This document shows, piece after piece, positions 24,206 to 36,898 of a stretch of 64,000 nucleotides of DNA (positions are counted from its first letter, which is position 1; the number at the start of each line of letters is the position of its first letter). The notes below the pieces were generated by a model that was given only the letters and a program-made list of their open reading frames with translations, had not been told where the DNA came from and did not search any database. This DNA comes from Peromyscus leucopus (lineage: Eukaryota > Chordata > Mammalia > Rodentia > Cricetidae). A program made the translations under genes and the position numbers. The DNA lies in NCBI RefSeq assembly GCF_004664715.2, contig NC_051068.1, positions 53,206,953 to 53,270,952 of the forward strand, in the 5' to 3' direction.

Positions 24206-24415
24206 GGGCTGGAGAAATGCCTCTGTGATTAAGAGTACTTGTTATTCTTCTAGAGAGCCTGATTTCAGTTCCTAGCCCTAACATGGCAGCTCATAACCTA
24301 CTGTAACTCCAGTTCCCAGGGATGGTGCCCGCCCCTGTTCTGGGCTTCCTCAGCACTACAGGCACATTGTACAGACATCTACAGAGGAAAACACTTATAA
24401 ATACAGAATTTTTTT
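24206..24415 (+). mobile_element. B2-class SINE, diverged
   Basis: It starts 'gggctggagaaatgcctctg', then 'tgattaagagtacttg', 'catggcagctcataaccta' and 'ctgtaactccagttcccag', the tRNA-derived head and unique body of B2 in the usual order. It ends in A-rich sequence. Confidence 0.75.
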
Positions 24416-24584
24416 CTTTTTTAACAAAGCCTTCTATAAAGAAGAAAAGAAAATCAATTGCGGTTTCCAATAGGTTGTAACTACCAAGTTACTTAGTGTC
24501 CCTGGAAGCCAATTTTGTTTCCTCACGAACTTTCCAGTTTTTTCCACATTATCACCACCATTAAACACTCCCAGGGGCTGGTTT

Positions 24585-25170
24585 ACTTTTCCATTTTCTT
24601 GTTGGTGAGGGATCCCCCTCCTCTATCTTTATGGCAGTTTTGAACAACATATGTTATAATAGGCTCTCCTTCCTCTCCCCTCCCTGCTACCCCAAAGTCT
24701 CTTCCTCCTTCACATCTCACAGGTCCTTTTGGCCACCCCTGTCCTCCGTATCACCTGTTCTCACCCTCTCTTTGCCTCCTCTCTAATTTTATCTGTTTGG
24801 CCTCCATTTATACCCACTTTCTATGTGCCTGCATATTACAGACTTAGACCCACATGTGAGAGGAAATGTGGATTTTGTCTTTCTGATCTTTCGTCATCTC
24901 ACTTAATGCACTTACCGAATCCACCCACTTTTCAGCAAATTATGTGATTTGTTTCTCCTTTCAACTGAGTAAAATTCCCTTGTGTACATGTGCCACACTT
25001 CCTCATCCTATCACCAGCTGATAGACGTTTAGGCTTCTTTCCTTGCTATCCGGAAAGGAGCAGCCCTATGTATGGATGTGGCTTTCTCTGGATATGTGCT
25101 CAAGAATGGTTTCAAGATTTTTCTTTCATTCAGTGGCTGTCCCTTTCTTTTGCTGTGCAGAAACCTTTTA
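24585..25170 (-). mobile_element. Old L1 fragment, antisense
   Basis: In the plus reading, phrases typical of the complement of the L1 ORF2/3' region occur in order: 'aaaattcccttgtgtacatg', 'cctcatcctatcaccagctg', 'atagacgtttaggcttcttt', 'ggatatgtgctcaagaatgg' and 'gctgtgcagaaacctttta'. The copy is old, with no open frame longer than about 70 codons. Confidence 0.6.
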
Positions 25171-26072
25171 GAAAGTTTTTTTTTAACCTTTAAAAAAAAA
25201 GTTTTTGAAATAGTATTCAACCTTTATACCAAGTTTTCAGACATCTAGGCACCATTTGGAACACTTTTCACACATCTTATTTAGGCCCTTTAAGAGTCTT
25301 CTGAGATAAGTACAGACAGCATGATGCCATTTACACATGAGGGAAGAAGAAGTTGACCCATTTCTAGGTGATTATTGGCCTGGTAGGTGGCAGAAGGGTA
25401 CAGTCTGTCCCAAGACTGCTCTTTCTGCAGTAGTGTATTTCTTTGAGCATTTCCTATGAGCACTGACTCTTATGCCTTGCTGTCTCCAACATCACCCGCC
25501 TTTCTCTTGGCATTAGTAGCAGTCAAAGCAGACACAATAACAAAGTCATCAGTAGTCATTGTTAAGACAACTAGAAGATCAGTAGTCTATGAAAATATAT
25601 TCCAGACACACTAAAATCAATAAATACTTGGGGCGGTTATTTCTGCTATAAAATATGAAAATGTTGCAAGCGTTCTCAAAGACTTTAGTATTGAGTTTTT
25701 TTCTACCCCTTTGCCAAAAATTTTCATAAAAGTTGGGCAGCATATTACTTCAATAAAGCTGACAGTTCATTTTAAGTAGACTATTTTTAACTGTTTTAAA
25801 CCAAATTCATTTTAAGTAGACTATTTTTAACAGTAATTTTTTTCATTGTAAAAGTTAAAACACACATCTGGGAAGAAAAAAACAAAAACAAACAAACAAA
25901 CAAAAAGCATGTGTTGGGTTAAACATTGTTTCTCCAGTTTAGTGTTCAGCCAGATTCTTGGTATGTGATCTTTCTTGGAAAGACTTTGCAGGCATACCTG
26001 GCTAAGACTAAGTATGAATGAAATCTACTGATGGAGATTCCTGTAAGGCATCTGTAAAGAAAGGCACATAGG
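25171..26072. other. Intergenic stretch with a 40-bp duplication
   Basis: No gene is seen. 'ttcattttaagtagactatt' occurs at 25,766 and again at 25,806, a 40-bp tandem step. An (AAAC)n tract lies at about 25,882-25,903. Confidence 0.6.
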
Positions 26073-26234
26073 GCCGGGCGTTGGTGGCGCACGCCTTTAA
26101 TCCCAGCACTTGGGAGGCAGAGGCAGGCGGATCTCTGTGAGTTCGAGGCCAGCCTGGGCTACCAAGTGAGTTCCAGGAAAGGCGCAAAGCTACACAGAGA
26201 AACCCTGTCTCGAAAAACCAAAAAAAAAAAAAAG
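26073..26234 (+). mobile_element. B1 SINE, recent, with 17-bp target duplication
   Basis: A full-length B1 runs from 'gccgggcgttggtggcgcac' through 'gcctttaatcccagcact' to 'aaaccctgtctcg' and a poly-A tail. AAAGAAAGGCACATAGG is present at 26,056-26,072 and repeated exactly at 26,235-26,251. The exact duplication and low divergence indicate a young insertion. Confidence 0.97.
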
Positions 26235-28136
26235 AAAGAAAGGCACATAGGAAGTATGGCCACAGCCCCCAAAATCTAAGGTAGAGGACTCCATCTTGCA
26301 AATGCCTGGTTTTTAGATGTCTATCTTTCAAAACTTTGAGGGAATAAATAAATAGGTATTGTTTGAGTCACTATTTGGCTAAGTAGTCATGGAAATGCTA
26401 GAAAGGGGACACAAATGTCAGCTTTCAACACTTGTCCATCTGTAGGTGGAAATTTTGAAGACATTTGTTGTTTAAGCATTAGCAAAACATATAGTTTTGA
26501 AGTATCACTCTTTTTTATACATATGTGATCTTAGGTTATCTAAAGTGAGCTTGTTCAAAGCACGATTTAAACATCTTATTCAGGCTTTTAAGTAAACAAT
26601 TCCATCAATGAATTCCTGTGCACAATGGTATGCAGTTATATTTGTTCCAGTAGCATTAATGATGGATTGCTGTGTTGTTCTCTACCTGGCTGGTAGTAAC
26701 ATGTTTTTGGATTCTCCTAACTTACCATAAATTTCATAGAGCCCTTGATGAAGGGCATGGCAGACCTGCACACTGACTTTCCCAAACAATGACTTTGCTC
26801 TCTCCATTGTTCATTCAAGATCACAGAACAGCTTGTTAACAATTTCCAAAACTGAATTTAGTCCAGTCATCAACTGAGTATGAAATTATTGGATGATGAG
26901 TTCAACAATCGTTTTATTAAGGAAACAAAAGAAATTGCTACATCAGTCCTGATCACACAAGGCCCTCTAGTAGCTACACAAAAACATTTAATTTTCTGAC
27001 ACATGTCCCTCTTCTTCACTCTAAAATTTTTACTTTGAAATGATAGGCTAAACATGATATTCATATAATTATATTTTGCTCTTAATATAACTTGAAAACC
27101 ACATTAAATTACAAAAACATAGTCTAAAGACACTAACCACAATGGCAACTTTAACTAGCACTTATAATTACTCAGTTTTTTCCTTGATATTCTTTTGAGA
27201 AGTATTAGTTGAGAGACTAAATATATTCCCACGTAATAGGGAGAAATAGGTCATTTTCCAATTAGTATAAAAGTAATCTTTACTATTTGAGTATTTTTGG
27301 CAACTGCATTTGGGATGACATATGCTTAAATTCCTAGAAAAGGCTATCTGTTATTGGTATCATCCACACAAATGAAGATATTCTATAACTGTGTCCCTGA
27401 TGGACAATAACAGGGAAAGAATGCGAAGAAGAACATGCAATAGACTCTGAATGGTTCCCGTTTTAGCTCTGAAAGTATAAATTTTTTATTTGTGAGATCA
27501 TTACAATAAAATTTTTAAATATATATGATATTTCATTAATTTTTCAGATGTAAGATAATGGTATGACTATAATTTCTCAGCAGCAAAAAGCACTTGGTGA
27601 TACAGTATAATGATAAAATGATTTCCTCTTCAAATTTTAGGCTGGGGGCTACATGCAAACGAACTCATCTTCCTCCATCCCATATTCAGATGGGGTCTGT
27701 TGAGTGTCCTTTTTAGTCCAAGCCCTCAGTGCTTCTCTCAGGTTCTCAGCTACATGTCACTGTGATCATGCATGATGAAGTTCTTATGGGACTAGTTTAA
27801 CAATGTCTGTAGAAAACAAACAAACAAACAAACAAAACAACAATGTCTGTGACTATCCTTAATGGCTACCAAAAGCTCCACATACACAAGTAATTTCACT
27901 ATAATGACATTATGTAAAAATTATTGATTTCAGACGTTTGTTTTCCTAAGTTGTTTAAAAATAGAAAAAGAAGTAAATTATGGCTTACTATGGACTTTGT
28001 TTTTATTGTTACTCTTGTGATGCACAGGAGGAGTGGATGGGGGAGGGGGAGGGGCTGGGAGGAGAATAGAGAAGAGAAAAGGCATTTAGTATGTAATATA
28101 TGACAGAAAATAAAGTATATAAAAAAAATTGAAAAA
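26235..28136. other. Intergenic stretch, no gene recognised
   Basis: AT-rich sequence without exon-like segments. An (AAAC)n run at about 27,815-27,840 is flanked on both sides by 'acaatgtctgt'. Sequence at 28,025-28,130 (G-rich, then 'gacagaaaataaagtatata') resembles an L1 3' UTR tail. Confidence 0.45.
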
Positions 28137-28375
28137 GAGCTGGAGACATGGCTCAGTGGTTAAGACTACTCTTCCAAAGGGCCTGAATTTGACTCCCAGG
28201 ACCCACACGACTTTTTACAAAAACAACTATTTATGACTACAGTTTCAGGGGATCTGATGTCCTTTCCTAGTACCCATGGGCACCAGGAGTGTAAGAGGTC
28301 CACAGACATACATGCAGGCAAACCCCCATATGCAAAAAAATTTAAAAAATTAAGTTAAAAATTCTGAAAAATAAA
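28137..28375 (+). mobile_element. B2 SINE
   Basis: The head 'gagctggagacatggctcag', 'tggttaagactactcttcca' is followed by 'atttgactcccaggaccca', 'tttcaggggatctgatgtcc' and 'cagacatacatgcaggcaaa', which is B2 order. It ends in an A-rich tail. Confidence 0.85.
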
Positions 28376-28414
28376 CACATTCAGGAAAGTGTCTTGAGTA
28401 AAGACTTAGTAGAA

Positions 28415-28602
28415 GCCGGGCCGGTGGTGGCGCACACCTTTAATCCCAGCACTCAGTAGGCAGAGGCAGGCGGATTTCTGTGAGTTCGAGGCCAGCCTGG
28501 TCTACAAAAGTGAGTTCCAGGAAAGGCACAAAGCTACACAGAGAAACCCTGTCTCGAAAAAACCAAAAAAAAAAAAAAAAAACAAAAAACCAAAAAAAAA
28601 AA
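28415..28602 (+). mobile_element. B1 SINE, recent, with 15-bp target duplication
   Basis: A full-length B1 runs from 'gccgggccggtggtggcgca' to 'gaaaccctgtctcg' plus a long A-rich tail. AAAGACTTAGTAGAA lies at 28,400-28,414 and again at 28,603-28,617. It follows a B2 at 28,137 by about 40 bp. Confidence 0.97.
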
Positions 28603-28617
28603 AAAGACTTAGTAGAA

Positions 28618-31600
28618 CTGTCTAGGAGAAGGAGAGGAAGGGTGGGTAGCAGAGGGCCACAGCCAGTGTTGCTGGAAAGTACAGATCACATGTCACGTCA
28701 GTGCTAAGACTAGGCCAAGGCAGGTGCCAGAAAGCTAATCTCCACATGTGTAATCTGCTCCATGTACAGATAGATGTACAGGTATTTGTTAATCCAGTGA
28801 GTCTATTATAAAAAACCAAGCACATTTATAGACATGGAGCTGAATGGAGGAGAATTCTCGGTATCCTGGTCTCCCTTCCGTTGTTCCGGCCTCTGCCTGT
28901 GTGACTTATGACAGCAATGAAGAAGTGGAAATGAAAGGCTACATACAACAAGGGAGGGCAGAAGGTTCAAGGGCTGTGGATGCCTCCTGTGAAGTAGAAA
29001 TGTAGAAGAACATTGTTGAAACCTGTAAACATCCAGATCAAGATCATGTAACGGGATGGCTTGGATGGATGGAAGTAACCAGAATTGGCAAAGGCCCACA
29101 GTCTTTGAACTTCAGCAACAGATAGCTTTGTAACTCTTCATTGCTCTGGGCAAACAGGTAGAGCCCCTGAGCCAACCAGCTTGACCCAGTTGTTAGCTTT
29201 ATGTCTTCTAATGTTAATGACCACTCAAGAAAATTCTAAATCTCAGTAAGCTCATTAACAAAAAGAGAAAAATGAAAAATGGGCATATAGGTTATTGTGG
29301 TTCACTGACATTTGCAATAATCTTCTGTGATATTACTCATAAGGCCAGGAAAATATTCCCGGGGCATTTGGACATAGATGAACCTGACCCCGACTGTCTT
29401 ATGATGTAACTAACTTGTATTATCCAAAGGTCAAAACTTTAATGAACGTGTGCATATTAAATAAAATGCATGTTCTAAGACAGAAGCCAATATTTTATCA
29501 TGGAGTCCTCTCCATTGCCCCAAATTGAATAAACTTAACTGATTTCAAGTTAAATCCTGGCATCACTTCCCTTTCTAAATGTATAACTTAACCATTTATT
29601 TTCCCAGGGTTTTTTACTATAATTCTTATTAAGCAGACATTGTGCTTTTTGGCTACCTTAATATATCAAATTCTGCATGTGCTTTTACAACCTAAAAACT
29701 GCCATAGAGGTTTCCCTTACTAAAATAGAAACTTAACCAAACCTTTGTTTTTTCACACAATATATGCTGACTATGGTTTCCCCTCCCCCAAGTTCTCCTA
29801 GATTTACACCCTTTGCATTAAAAATCAGGATGTTTTCTTCCATGTCCCAAAATAGTGTCTGGTTCGAGCTTAAACAGACAGATGTTGGACTGAGAGCATA
29901 TGCTTGTGAATTTGACCTGCTGTTAATGTGTGAACAAGCAGCAGCAAAGACTGCTGGGAGAAAGGCCTTCATTACTCTTGCCAGAAATAACAGAATCAAG
30001 AGGCCAAAAACACAGCTGCTAGTGACTTGCAGTTTTACTTTCTGATATTTACCTGTATTTGCAGTGATTTATTTTCATATCTGCAGAGCACATTTTTACA
30101 TGCCTTTAAAGTTCTTGAAGTTCCCTAGTAAATAATCCAAATAAACTGACTTTGCTAACTCCAGATTTGCCCCAGAAGCCTCCATAGGGAACAACGGATC
30201 AGGAAAGCAGCCAGGGCTATTGGAGTGTGTTATCTTTCCATGGAAACTGTCTGATTTTACTTAGCTCAGAGAGTTATTTCATTCTCCCTAATATATGCTC
30301 TTAGTCTGTCACAAGTGAAAACCATAAAAGCAAAACTTGCCTGGTTATTTTAAGGTTAAGGGTATGAATGGGGCAGGTTTGCATGGATTATTTATTCTTC
30401 AGCTTTTGTCCAACAAACTACCTAGGCTTTTCTTACTCTTCCAGACAGAATACCTCAAATCATGAGAGCAAAAAGAATTTCTACTTCTTTTGAAATCTTT
30501 CAGTATTTTATACATTGAAAGTTCTAAGGAGGCTTCAGCTATCACATTTCCTTACACAGGAAGATGACATAGCCAGATTTGGGTCTGGGGCCTTTAAAAC
30601 AAGAATTTGCTTTTGATTTCCAGCTTCTTGCTCAGTAAGAATGTGAAAGGAGGGAAGAAAATGAAGGAATTGAGTGAGTAGATCAGATGATTTAGTAGCC
30701 AGCCTCTAACCCGTATCTGAACGAAGCCACAATTATGCCAAAATTATACTTGATAAGGCAAGCACAAGGGGACCAAGGAGTTTGTGCAACGTTCACCAGC
30801 AGGGCCTGGAGCCACTTGTGATAAAAGTATTGCCACCTTACTCTACACAGGAGGAAGTGAAGACGTCCCAGGGAATATTAGTTATGATTTCTTTTCCAGA
30901 GATGTGTTACAAGATGGTGACCTTGGATGAAATACAGAAGGCCAGAGTATTGGTTCTTGAAATTTGTATCTCACACATATAATACATACTTACATATTTT
31001 ACAGCTTTGTGATAAATTTCTTTCTTTCTGTTGTTCTAGTCAGAAATAAGATTAGACATCTAAAATATTCTTCTTTGGGAATTCTTTGTTGTTCTCTGAA
31101 AGCCTCAGTTTACGGACCTGCAAAGCAATGTTTGGAGGCAAAGCAATTATGTGATGAGGTTTTCTGTTTTGTGTTTTTCCTCTAAGAGCAGAGACTAATA
31201 GGACTTTTGGCTCGAACATTTCCCCCATGCAGTATTCTGAAATTCCCCAGTGTGAATCTCCACCAGACAGCTACAGCTCAAGTTTACAGCATTTGTAATT
31301 TACTGTAAGATACTTCAGCATAGATAATTCGATACATCCATATAGGAGGTTCGGGGTGTGTGTTTAGATACAGGCAGTTTGTTAAGGGGGGATGTTAACA
31401 CAGATGGGCCCTAGCTATGAATGCTTACAGCAGAGATGGTTGATCACCCCTTAAAAGCACAGATCCAGGCAATTGATCCTGGCTGAACATTAATCATCTG
31501 GGGGCTTTCAAAAACAATGTACAGGCTACATTATTTCATTTTCAATTACCATTCAGTAAAAGAACCATTTATTTTCTTTGTTGTGGGCAATTCTATGAAT

Positions 31601-32540
31601 TTTAATACACCTATAGATTTGTATAACCACCTCTACAGTCAGAATTTAGGCCCCCACGAAACTGCCTTGCCTGCTGTATTCACCTAGAGTCAATGTTCCT
31701 GCAATGACAATTTGTGGGGATAAATTAAAAAAAAATAGTAGTGTCTAGGCTTTTCTCTTAGAGATCTTGATCTCATTATATTGAGAAAAGGCTTGAAATC
31801 TCTAGAGCAAAACAACACAGAAAAACAAAAAATAAAACAAACAAAAAATTACCGAGTGTATAGACAAGCTCAAGAGGCTATCAACACCTATTAATAATTT
31901 TCAAAAAATAAATTGGCTTAAACTTGTTCGGTTCGTTGAGTTGAACGCTACCTTCCACACTAACACAGTGGGGCACCTGGTTAGATGGCCAGAGGCACTG
32001 GTAGGGTAGCCATACACTGCCCTCTTTTGACTTACAAACTGCTCAGAAAATGGATGCCTTAGCTACTGCTGTGTACCCAGTTCTTCAAGATCTAGGGGAG
32101 TCTGTAATGACTTTTCTGGGATGTTCTGCCTGAGTTTCCCATGACATACGATGAAATTGCATCATTTGAAGGCTTGACAGGATTTTGAGGATTCACTCGA
32201 TCCAAGTTCTCTCATGTTGCCGTTGTCAGAAAACATCAGTTCCATTCTGTGTGGAATGTAGGGCATCTCCAAAGGCTGTCTGAATAGCTCCCGAGTTGTG
32301 GTGGCTGGTGCTTTCATAGGGAGTGATCCAAAACCCAGAGCAAGGAGGTAACATTATCTTTTATGATCTGACCTCTGTGTCCCACATAGTTATTGCTCAT
32401 AAATTTTATTTTTCTTAAATCAATAAACAAATCTTTTACACACTCAAGAGAAGGAAAGTTAGACTACAGAAGATTTCCTCAACACATTTTGAAACCATCA
32501 GAGAAAGTAATTGGCTAGGGTTGAGGGTTATAATAGATAT
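28618..32540. other. Intergenic stretch, no gene recognised
   Basis: Largely unique sequence. Frames such as 29,764-30,045 (plus) and 28,806-29,099 (minus) show no family features or splice-bounded structure. The short (AT/A)-rich stretches need no special explanation. A possible old L1 piece at 31,560-31,700 is too diverged to assert. Confidence 0.4.
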
Positions 32541-32544
32541 CTTG

Positions 32545-32820
32545 ATTGTATGTACTGAAATGTTTAAAGCAAGCAAGGAAGGATACCTCAGTAGGTTACA
32601 TGCATGCTGCACAGGTGTGAGCATCTGAGTTTGATTATTAGACCCATATTCTAAAAATGCCAGGAATAGTGCTACTCACTTGTAATCCTGGTGTTAAGGA
32701 TATAAACAAGGGCAAGTCTCTGAGACTCAATGTCCAGGCAACCTAGCTACTTGGGTGGCAAGTTCCAGACAAATGAAAACACATCAAAAGATCCCCCTTT
32801 GAAAACAGAGGCGGAGAACT
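32545..32820 (+). mobile_element. B3/B4-type SINE, diverged
   Basis: 'ggaaggatacctcagtaggt' and 'gtgagcatctgagtttgatt' followed by 'cacttgtaatcctggtgtta' give the tRNA-like head and B1-like body in order. The sequence is much mutated and the end is approximate. Confidence 0.55.
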
Positions 32821-32860
32821 CATGAGCAATGACATCTGAGGTTGGTCTCTGAATTCTACA

Positions 32861-32862
<2 letters not shown>

Positions 32863-32898
<36 letters not shown>
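32863..32898. repeat. (AT)n microsatellite
   Basis: Eighteen uninterrupted AT units. Confidence 0.97.
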
Positions 32899-32900
<2 letters not shown>

Positions 32901-35058
32901 TTATGCACCCCCATACTGCCATGGACCTACAGATGAACATGTGCATACTCTCACACATATATCTCAGCTAGACCCAGGGGTTGCAGACCATTAATTCCAA
33001 CTACTAGAGGATGAAAGCTAGGAGAACTGAACCTTCAAGTCCATCCTGGGTAACTTAGCAGGACTGTGCATCAAAATTAAAATAAAAATAAATAAATAAA
33101 TAAAATCTTAATGACTAATTCTAGTAGAGTACATGAACTTAACAAAAACCCATAAAAACCAAACTTTCAAAGCTGTAAGGAGTGAATGTGCCACCCAGTA
33201 TAATTGGTACACATATATTCAGAGAGGAGAGAACACACAAAATAACCAGATAAAAAGACATCATCTCATCTTGCTCAAGCCCATGTTGTCCAATGAACCA
33301 GGTCTTTAGAAGACATGTACTTTCAGGGCAATGCTGTATATGTGCTAATATAAAAACAGAAATGTGTTAACAGATAAACAGAAATGACATTTAATTTCAA
33401 GCTCCATTAGTAACATACAGGGAATGGAGAGAACAAGGTCAGCCAAGATGGTAAAGGACAAAAATATTTCATTTCCAATTACTTAAAATCGTGTACAGAT
33501 GTAGCAGCCCAAATACTGTTGAGTGCTTGCCAACTAAAAAATGAAAGGGATAATAACAAAGGAATAGAAATCCATAACACTTGAAGACCTCAAAATCTTG
33601 TTTACTAGTGAAATACTGTTTTTTACTGTATTTGGGCCATGTAGATCAGCATCCTGTAGTTGTAGAGGCACTCTGCTTTGCTCACATAAAGTTTTATGAG
33701 AATACAGCCATGCTGAAACTTCTTTGTATTGTATCTAGCAGCTCTCACTTTGTGGTAGTGACTCCTCATGACAGGTCTCTGTGAGTCTCAACTGTTCATA
33801 AAGCATATTCCAACTTGAAAATCAGTTCCTGAAAGAACTGTTAGCTAAGGTGAGACTCAACTAAACCATCCAGAAAAAGACAGAACTCTGCAAAGCTGGA
33901 TCCAAGGCAACACTGGCTTTACCTTTTCACCTCCACATCAGTTTCCTCCTTTCTAAGTGTCATGGGATGAGAGCATATTGCACCCTTGTAAGCTCCTGAC
34001 ATAACGTGTGACGCCCCATCTTAGGGAACTCTCACTTTATAAAGGTTCTTCTAGCAAACTTGTCCAAATCTTGGCCTGAAGGCAAACCAGAAGACAAACC
34101 CACCCTATGGCCCCAGAAGGCTGCTTGTTCTGCTCATATCCTTGAAAAAGAGTGCGTGATAAACACTGTTACAAGGTGCTTGGGGATACCATATTAAAAT
34201 TGCCTTCCAACAACAACATCCCAGAGAGGAAATCTAATTGATATGTGTTGAGTCAATTATCTGTTCTGCCTGAATCATGTGCTTATTTTGCATATAGATG
34301 AGGGAGTACCATCAGCTCTGCTAGTCAATTTTCCATCCAGAGACCAGGGCCAAGGATGGCTATCAAGGAAATTGGGGGAGGATGTATTTGACATACACAA
34401 ATCATACTTATTGTAGTTCATATTAAAAAGTAACTTACTAGGCTGAAGAATTAAGGTGGGATTAGATCATGAAGAATTTTATAGACCATGGTAGCAGATT
34501 TGGGAGGTTTTCTCCCATGCAATGGAAATTTCTTAAATGATTGCACAATACTGTAGTAGTAAGTTTATTATTAAAAGTCCTACTGGCTCAGGCTTTAGGG
34601 ATTAGGAACAAGAAAGTGAAAAAAGAAGCAAGGGAACTCTCCAGGTAAATATTGCTAAGTGGGGCCTGGACCAGGGCAGTGGGTAGATGGAAGGTATGTT
34701 GGTAGTAGGCTGTGGGGTGGGAAGACAGAATTAAGGATGGACTCTATTTGGTAAAACTTAGTGAAAGAAGACAATTTAGAAAGAGAAGTAGGTTCCATAA
34801 GGTATAAGAAAATGAAGTTTTGATGACGTTGGGGGAAGAATGGGATGTAGAAAATTAGGCTGAGAAAATGAATGAGACATGGGAGAAGGGTCAAACAGAG
34901 ACAAGATCTCTGGCAATCAATTTGAAAAGCACGAGAATTTAAGGGGAAGTGCAAGAAGCAATGCCATTGACTGAGAAAGCAACCAAGAAGTGCACATGAA
35001 GGAAACAGAGAAGACAGAAGAGCTGCAGGGAGATATCTGAATGGAAGTGACATAACCC
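32899..35058. other. Intergenic stretch, no gene recognised
   Basis: Contains an (AAAT)n tract at about 33,078-33,104, preceded by B1-like 'agcaggactgtgcatcaaaa'. The stretch 34,640-35,050 is purine-rich on the plus strand and gives a 132-codon minus-strand frame of low complexity with no family match. No promoter or exon-like segment was found. Confidence 0.4.
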
Positions 35059-35445
35059 TGCTATGGAATGGTCTTTCTGTAGGTTGTGAATATGTGTTGC
35101 TACCATTGGTTAATAAAGAAGCTGCTCTGGCCTATGGCAAGACAGGTTATAGCCAGGTGGGAAATCCAAAAGAGAAACAGGGAGAAGAAAGGCAGAGTTG
35201 GACGGACGCCATCCAATCACCCAAGGAAAATATTCCAGCAGACCGGTAATGCCATGGCTTCGTGGCAAAATATAGTTTAATAGAAATGGGTTAATTTAAG
35301 ATGTTAGAGCTAGCTATCAACAAACCTGAGCTGTAGACCAAACAGTTTGTAATTGATATTAAGTCTCTGAGTGATGATTTTAAAAGTGGCTGCATGACTG
35401 TGGGACCGGAGTGGGAGAGAGAAAAGTGTCTGGCTATGTAGCCCA
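35059..35445 (+). mobile_element. LTR-like repeat related to the copies at 1,571 and 22,601
   Basis: It starts near 'tgctatggaatggtctttct' and holds 'ccattggttaataaagaagc', 'aatagaaatgggttaattta', 'agatgttagagctagctat' and 'aaacagtttgtaattgatat'. The central 'gaaatgggttaatttaagat' is shared with the other two copies, while the outer parts differ, so it is a sister subfamily. No convincing target duplication was found and the right end is approximate. Confidence 0.6.
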
Positions 35446-35471
35446 CTCCTGTGCAACCTGCCTTATTAGGA

Positions 35472-35557
35472 ATGGATCATGAAGTGTCCAAAGAGCCAAA
35501 GACACAACATGATCATGGATCACAAAGTGTCCAAAGAGCCAAACACACAAAATGATA
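35472..35557. repeat. 43-bp tandem duplication
   Basis: Unit one (35,472-35,514) and unit two (35,515-35,557) share 'atggatca', 'aagtgtccaaagagccaaa' and 'cacaa'. They differ at a few bases. The step is 43 bp, so it would not keep a reading frame. Confidence 0.85.
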
Positions 35558-35924
35558 AGCTCGGAGAGGTAAACAATGTCAAACGTTCCAATGGCCACTC
35601 CATCAACCTTAAGGGAAATGCCCTCAGTGTCAAGGGGGCACTGGGAGTTGAAGAGTCCAGGTCAAACACTCCTCACACTGTGAAGGCTTTCAATACATGT
35701 CAGTCCTTTTCCTTGGTAAGAGTGAGTCATTGGTGCCTGTGGCTAAGGTTATGCTCTACATTGCTAGATCTTCTCTGATCACAGTTGCAAAGACCCAGTC
35801 ATCACATCTGTGCTCTTTTGTTTGCACACATGCCCAACTGAGTGCTTTCTTGTCCTTCTAATAAATGCACAGGCATGGAATACTTTGAGTTCCACATTCA
35901 GTATCTTCATTTCTCATTCTCTTA

Positions 35925-36110
35925 TTTATTGAGGCAGAGTCTTTCTCTGAACTTGGAACTCACTTTTTTGGCTACCCTGCTGGCCCACAAGCCCCAGAGA
36001 TCCTCTTGTTTATACCTTTCCAATGCTAAGATGCTAGGTGCTAGGGACGTAACTCAAGTCCTCATACTTGGGCAGCCAAGTCCTGAAGCAACTGAATCAG
36101 CTCCCAACCC
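35925..36110 (-). mobile_element. B4-type SINE, antisense
   Basis: 'ttattgaggcagagtctttc', 'tctgaacttggaactcactt', 'agccccagagatcctcttgt' and 'acgtaactcaagtcctcata' occur in the order of an antisense B4-like element. The frame at 35,842-36,147 lies over it and is not a gene. Confidence 0.6.
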
Positions 36111-36579
36111 TCCTCTGACTCTTGGTCAACCCAAAGTTATACACTAATTGGCAAGATGAATTTAAGTGATAATTTACATCGATTCTGGTCATTAATGGAG
36201 ATCAGGTCTGATTTAGTTCTCACTAGAATGTTCTTCTAACATGGAGTTAGAAATATTCCAGAATAGTTCATGATTGGTGACTTAATAGAGAGATGTACAC
36301 ATGGATTGTGAACATGATACTCACGCTTTCTCATGTTTTTCTAGATCATTCTAGCCCCCAAAGTTAGATTAAAGACAACAAAAGTCCTTAGCTTCTTCTT
36401 TAGGTAAGAGGATGGGCTATGAGAAGTCAAGTGCCAAAGTAGAAAAAGAAAGAAAATGAAGCAGTTTGGGAAAGGCATTTAATAATTCATTAATTTATAT
36501 TCTTCTTATAAAGAAAAACCATAGATCACAAACCAGGAAATTATATGCTTTAGAAGACTTACCCATCACTTTTCATAGC

Positions 36580-36585
36580 TTTATT
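36580..36585 (-). promoter_or_regulatory. Poly(A) signal AATAAA, distal
   Basis: The hexamer on the minus strand is followed by a GT-rich stretch about 35-45 bases on. It is the more likely 3' end of GOLIM4 transcripts. Confidence 0.6.
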
Positions 36586-36892
36586 GATTATTACCCAAGT
36601 TTCAAATAATTAAATACTGCAACTGGGACATTAAAATACAAACTAATTTACCAAAATAATTGTATTCTGAGTATTATGTACAATATCATACATTTTACAT
36701 TACATAAGGGGCTTTTATACATAAAGATGAGATTTGATTTATGGTTACTGGTTATCCAAAATACAATTGAACAGAACATTTCTATGCACACATACACAAT
36801 TGCTCAGCTGGGAAAATCAAAACCATATATAAGTGTGGTTATTAAAAACTAAAATTACATTCATACAATAATAGCAGAAACTGAAACTCATT

Positions 36893-36898
36893 TTTATT
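36893..36898 (-). promoter_or_regulatory. Poly(A) signal AATAAA, proximal
   Basis: The hexamer on the minus strand sits inside the 3' UTR, about 310 bases before the distal signal. Whether it is used cannot be told from sequence. Confidence 0.4.

Noticed and set aside
24206..28375. tRNA-like sequences
   Set aside because: They are the tRNA-derived heads of B2 SINEs, not tRNA genes.
34655..35053. 132-codon minus-strand frame rich in Ser, Leu and Phe
   Set aside because: It is the complement of purine-rich sequence; composition alone keeps it open, and no domain is visible.
35842..36147. 101-codon plus-strand frame
   Set aside because: Lies over an antisense B4-type SINE.
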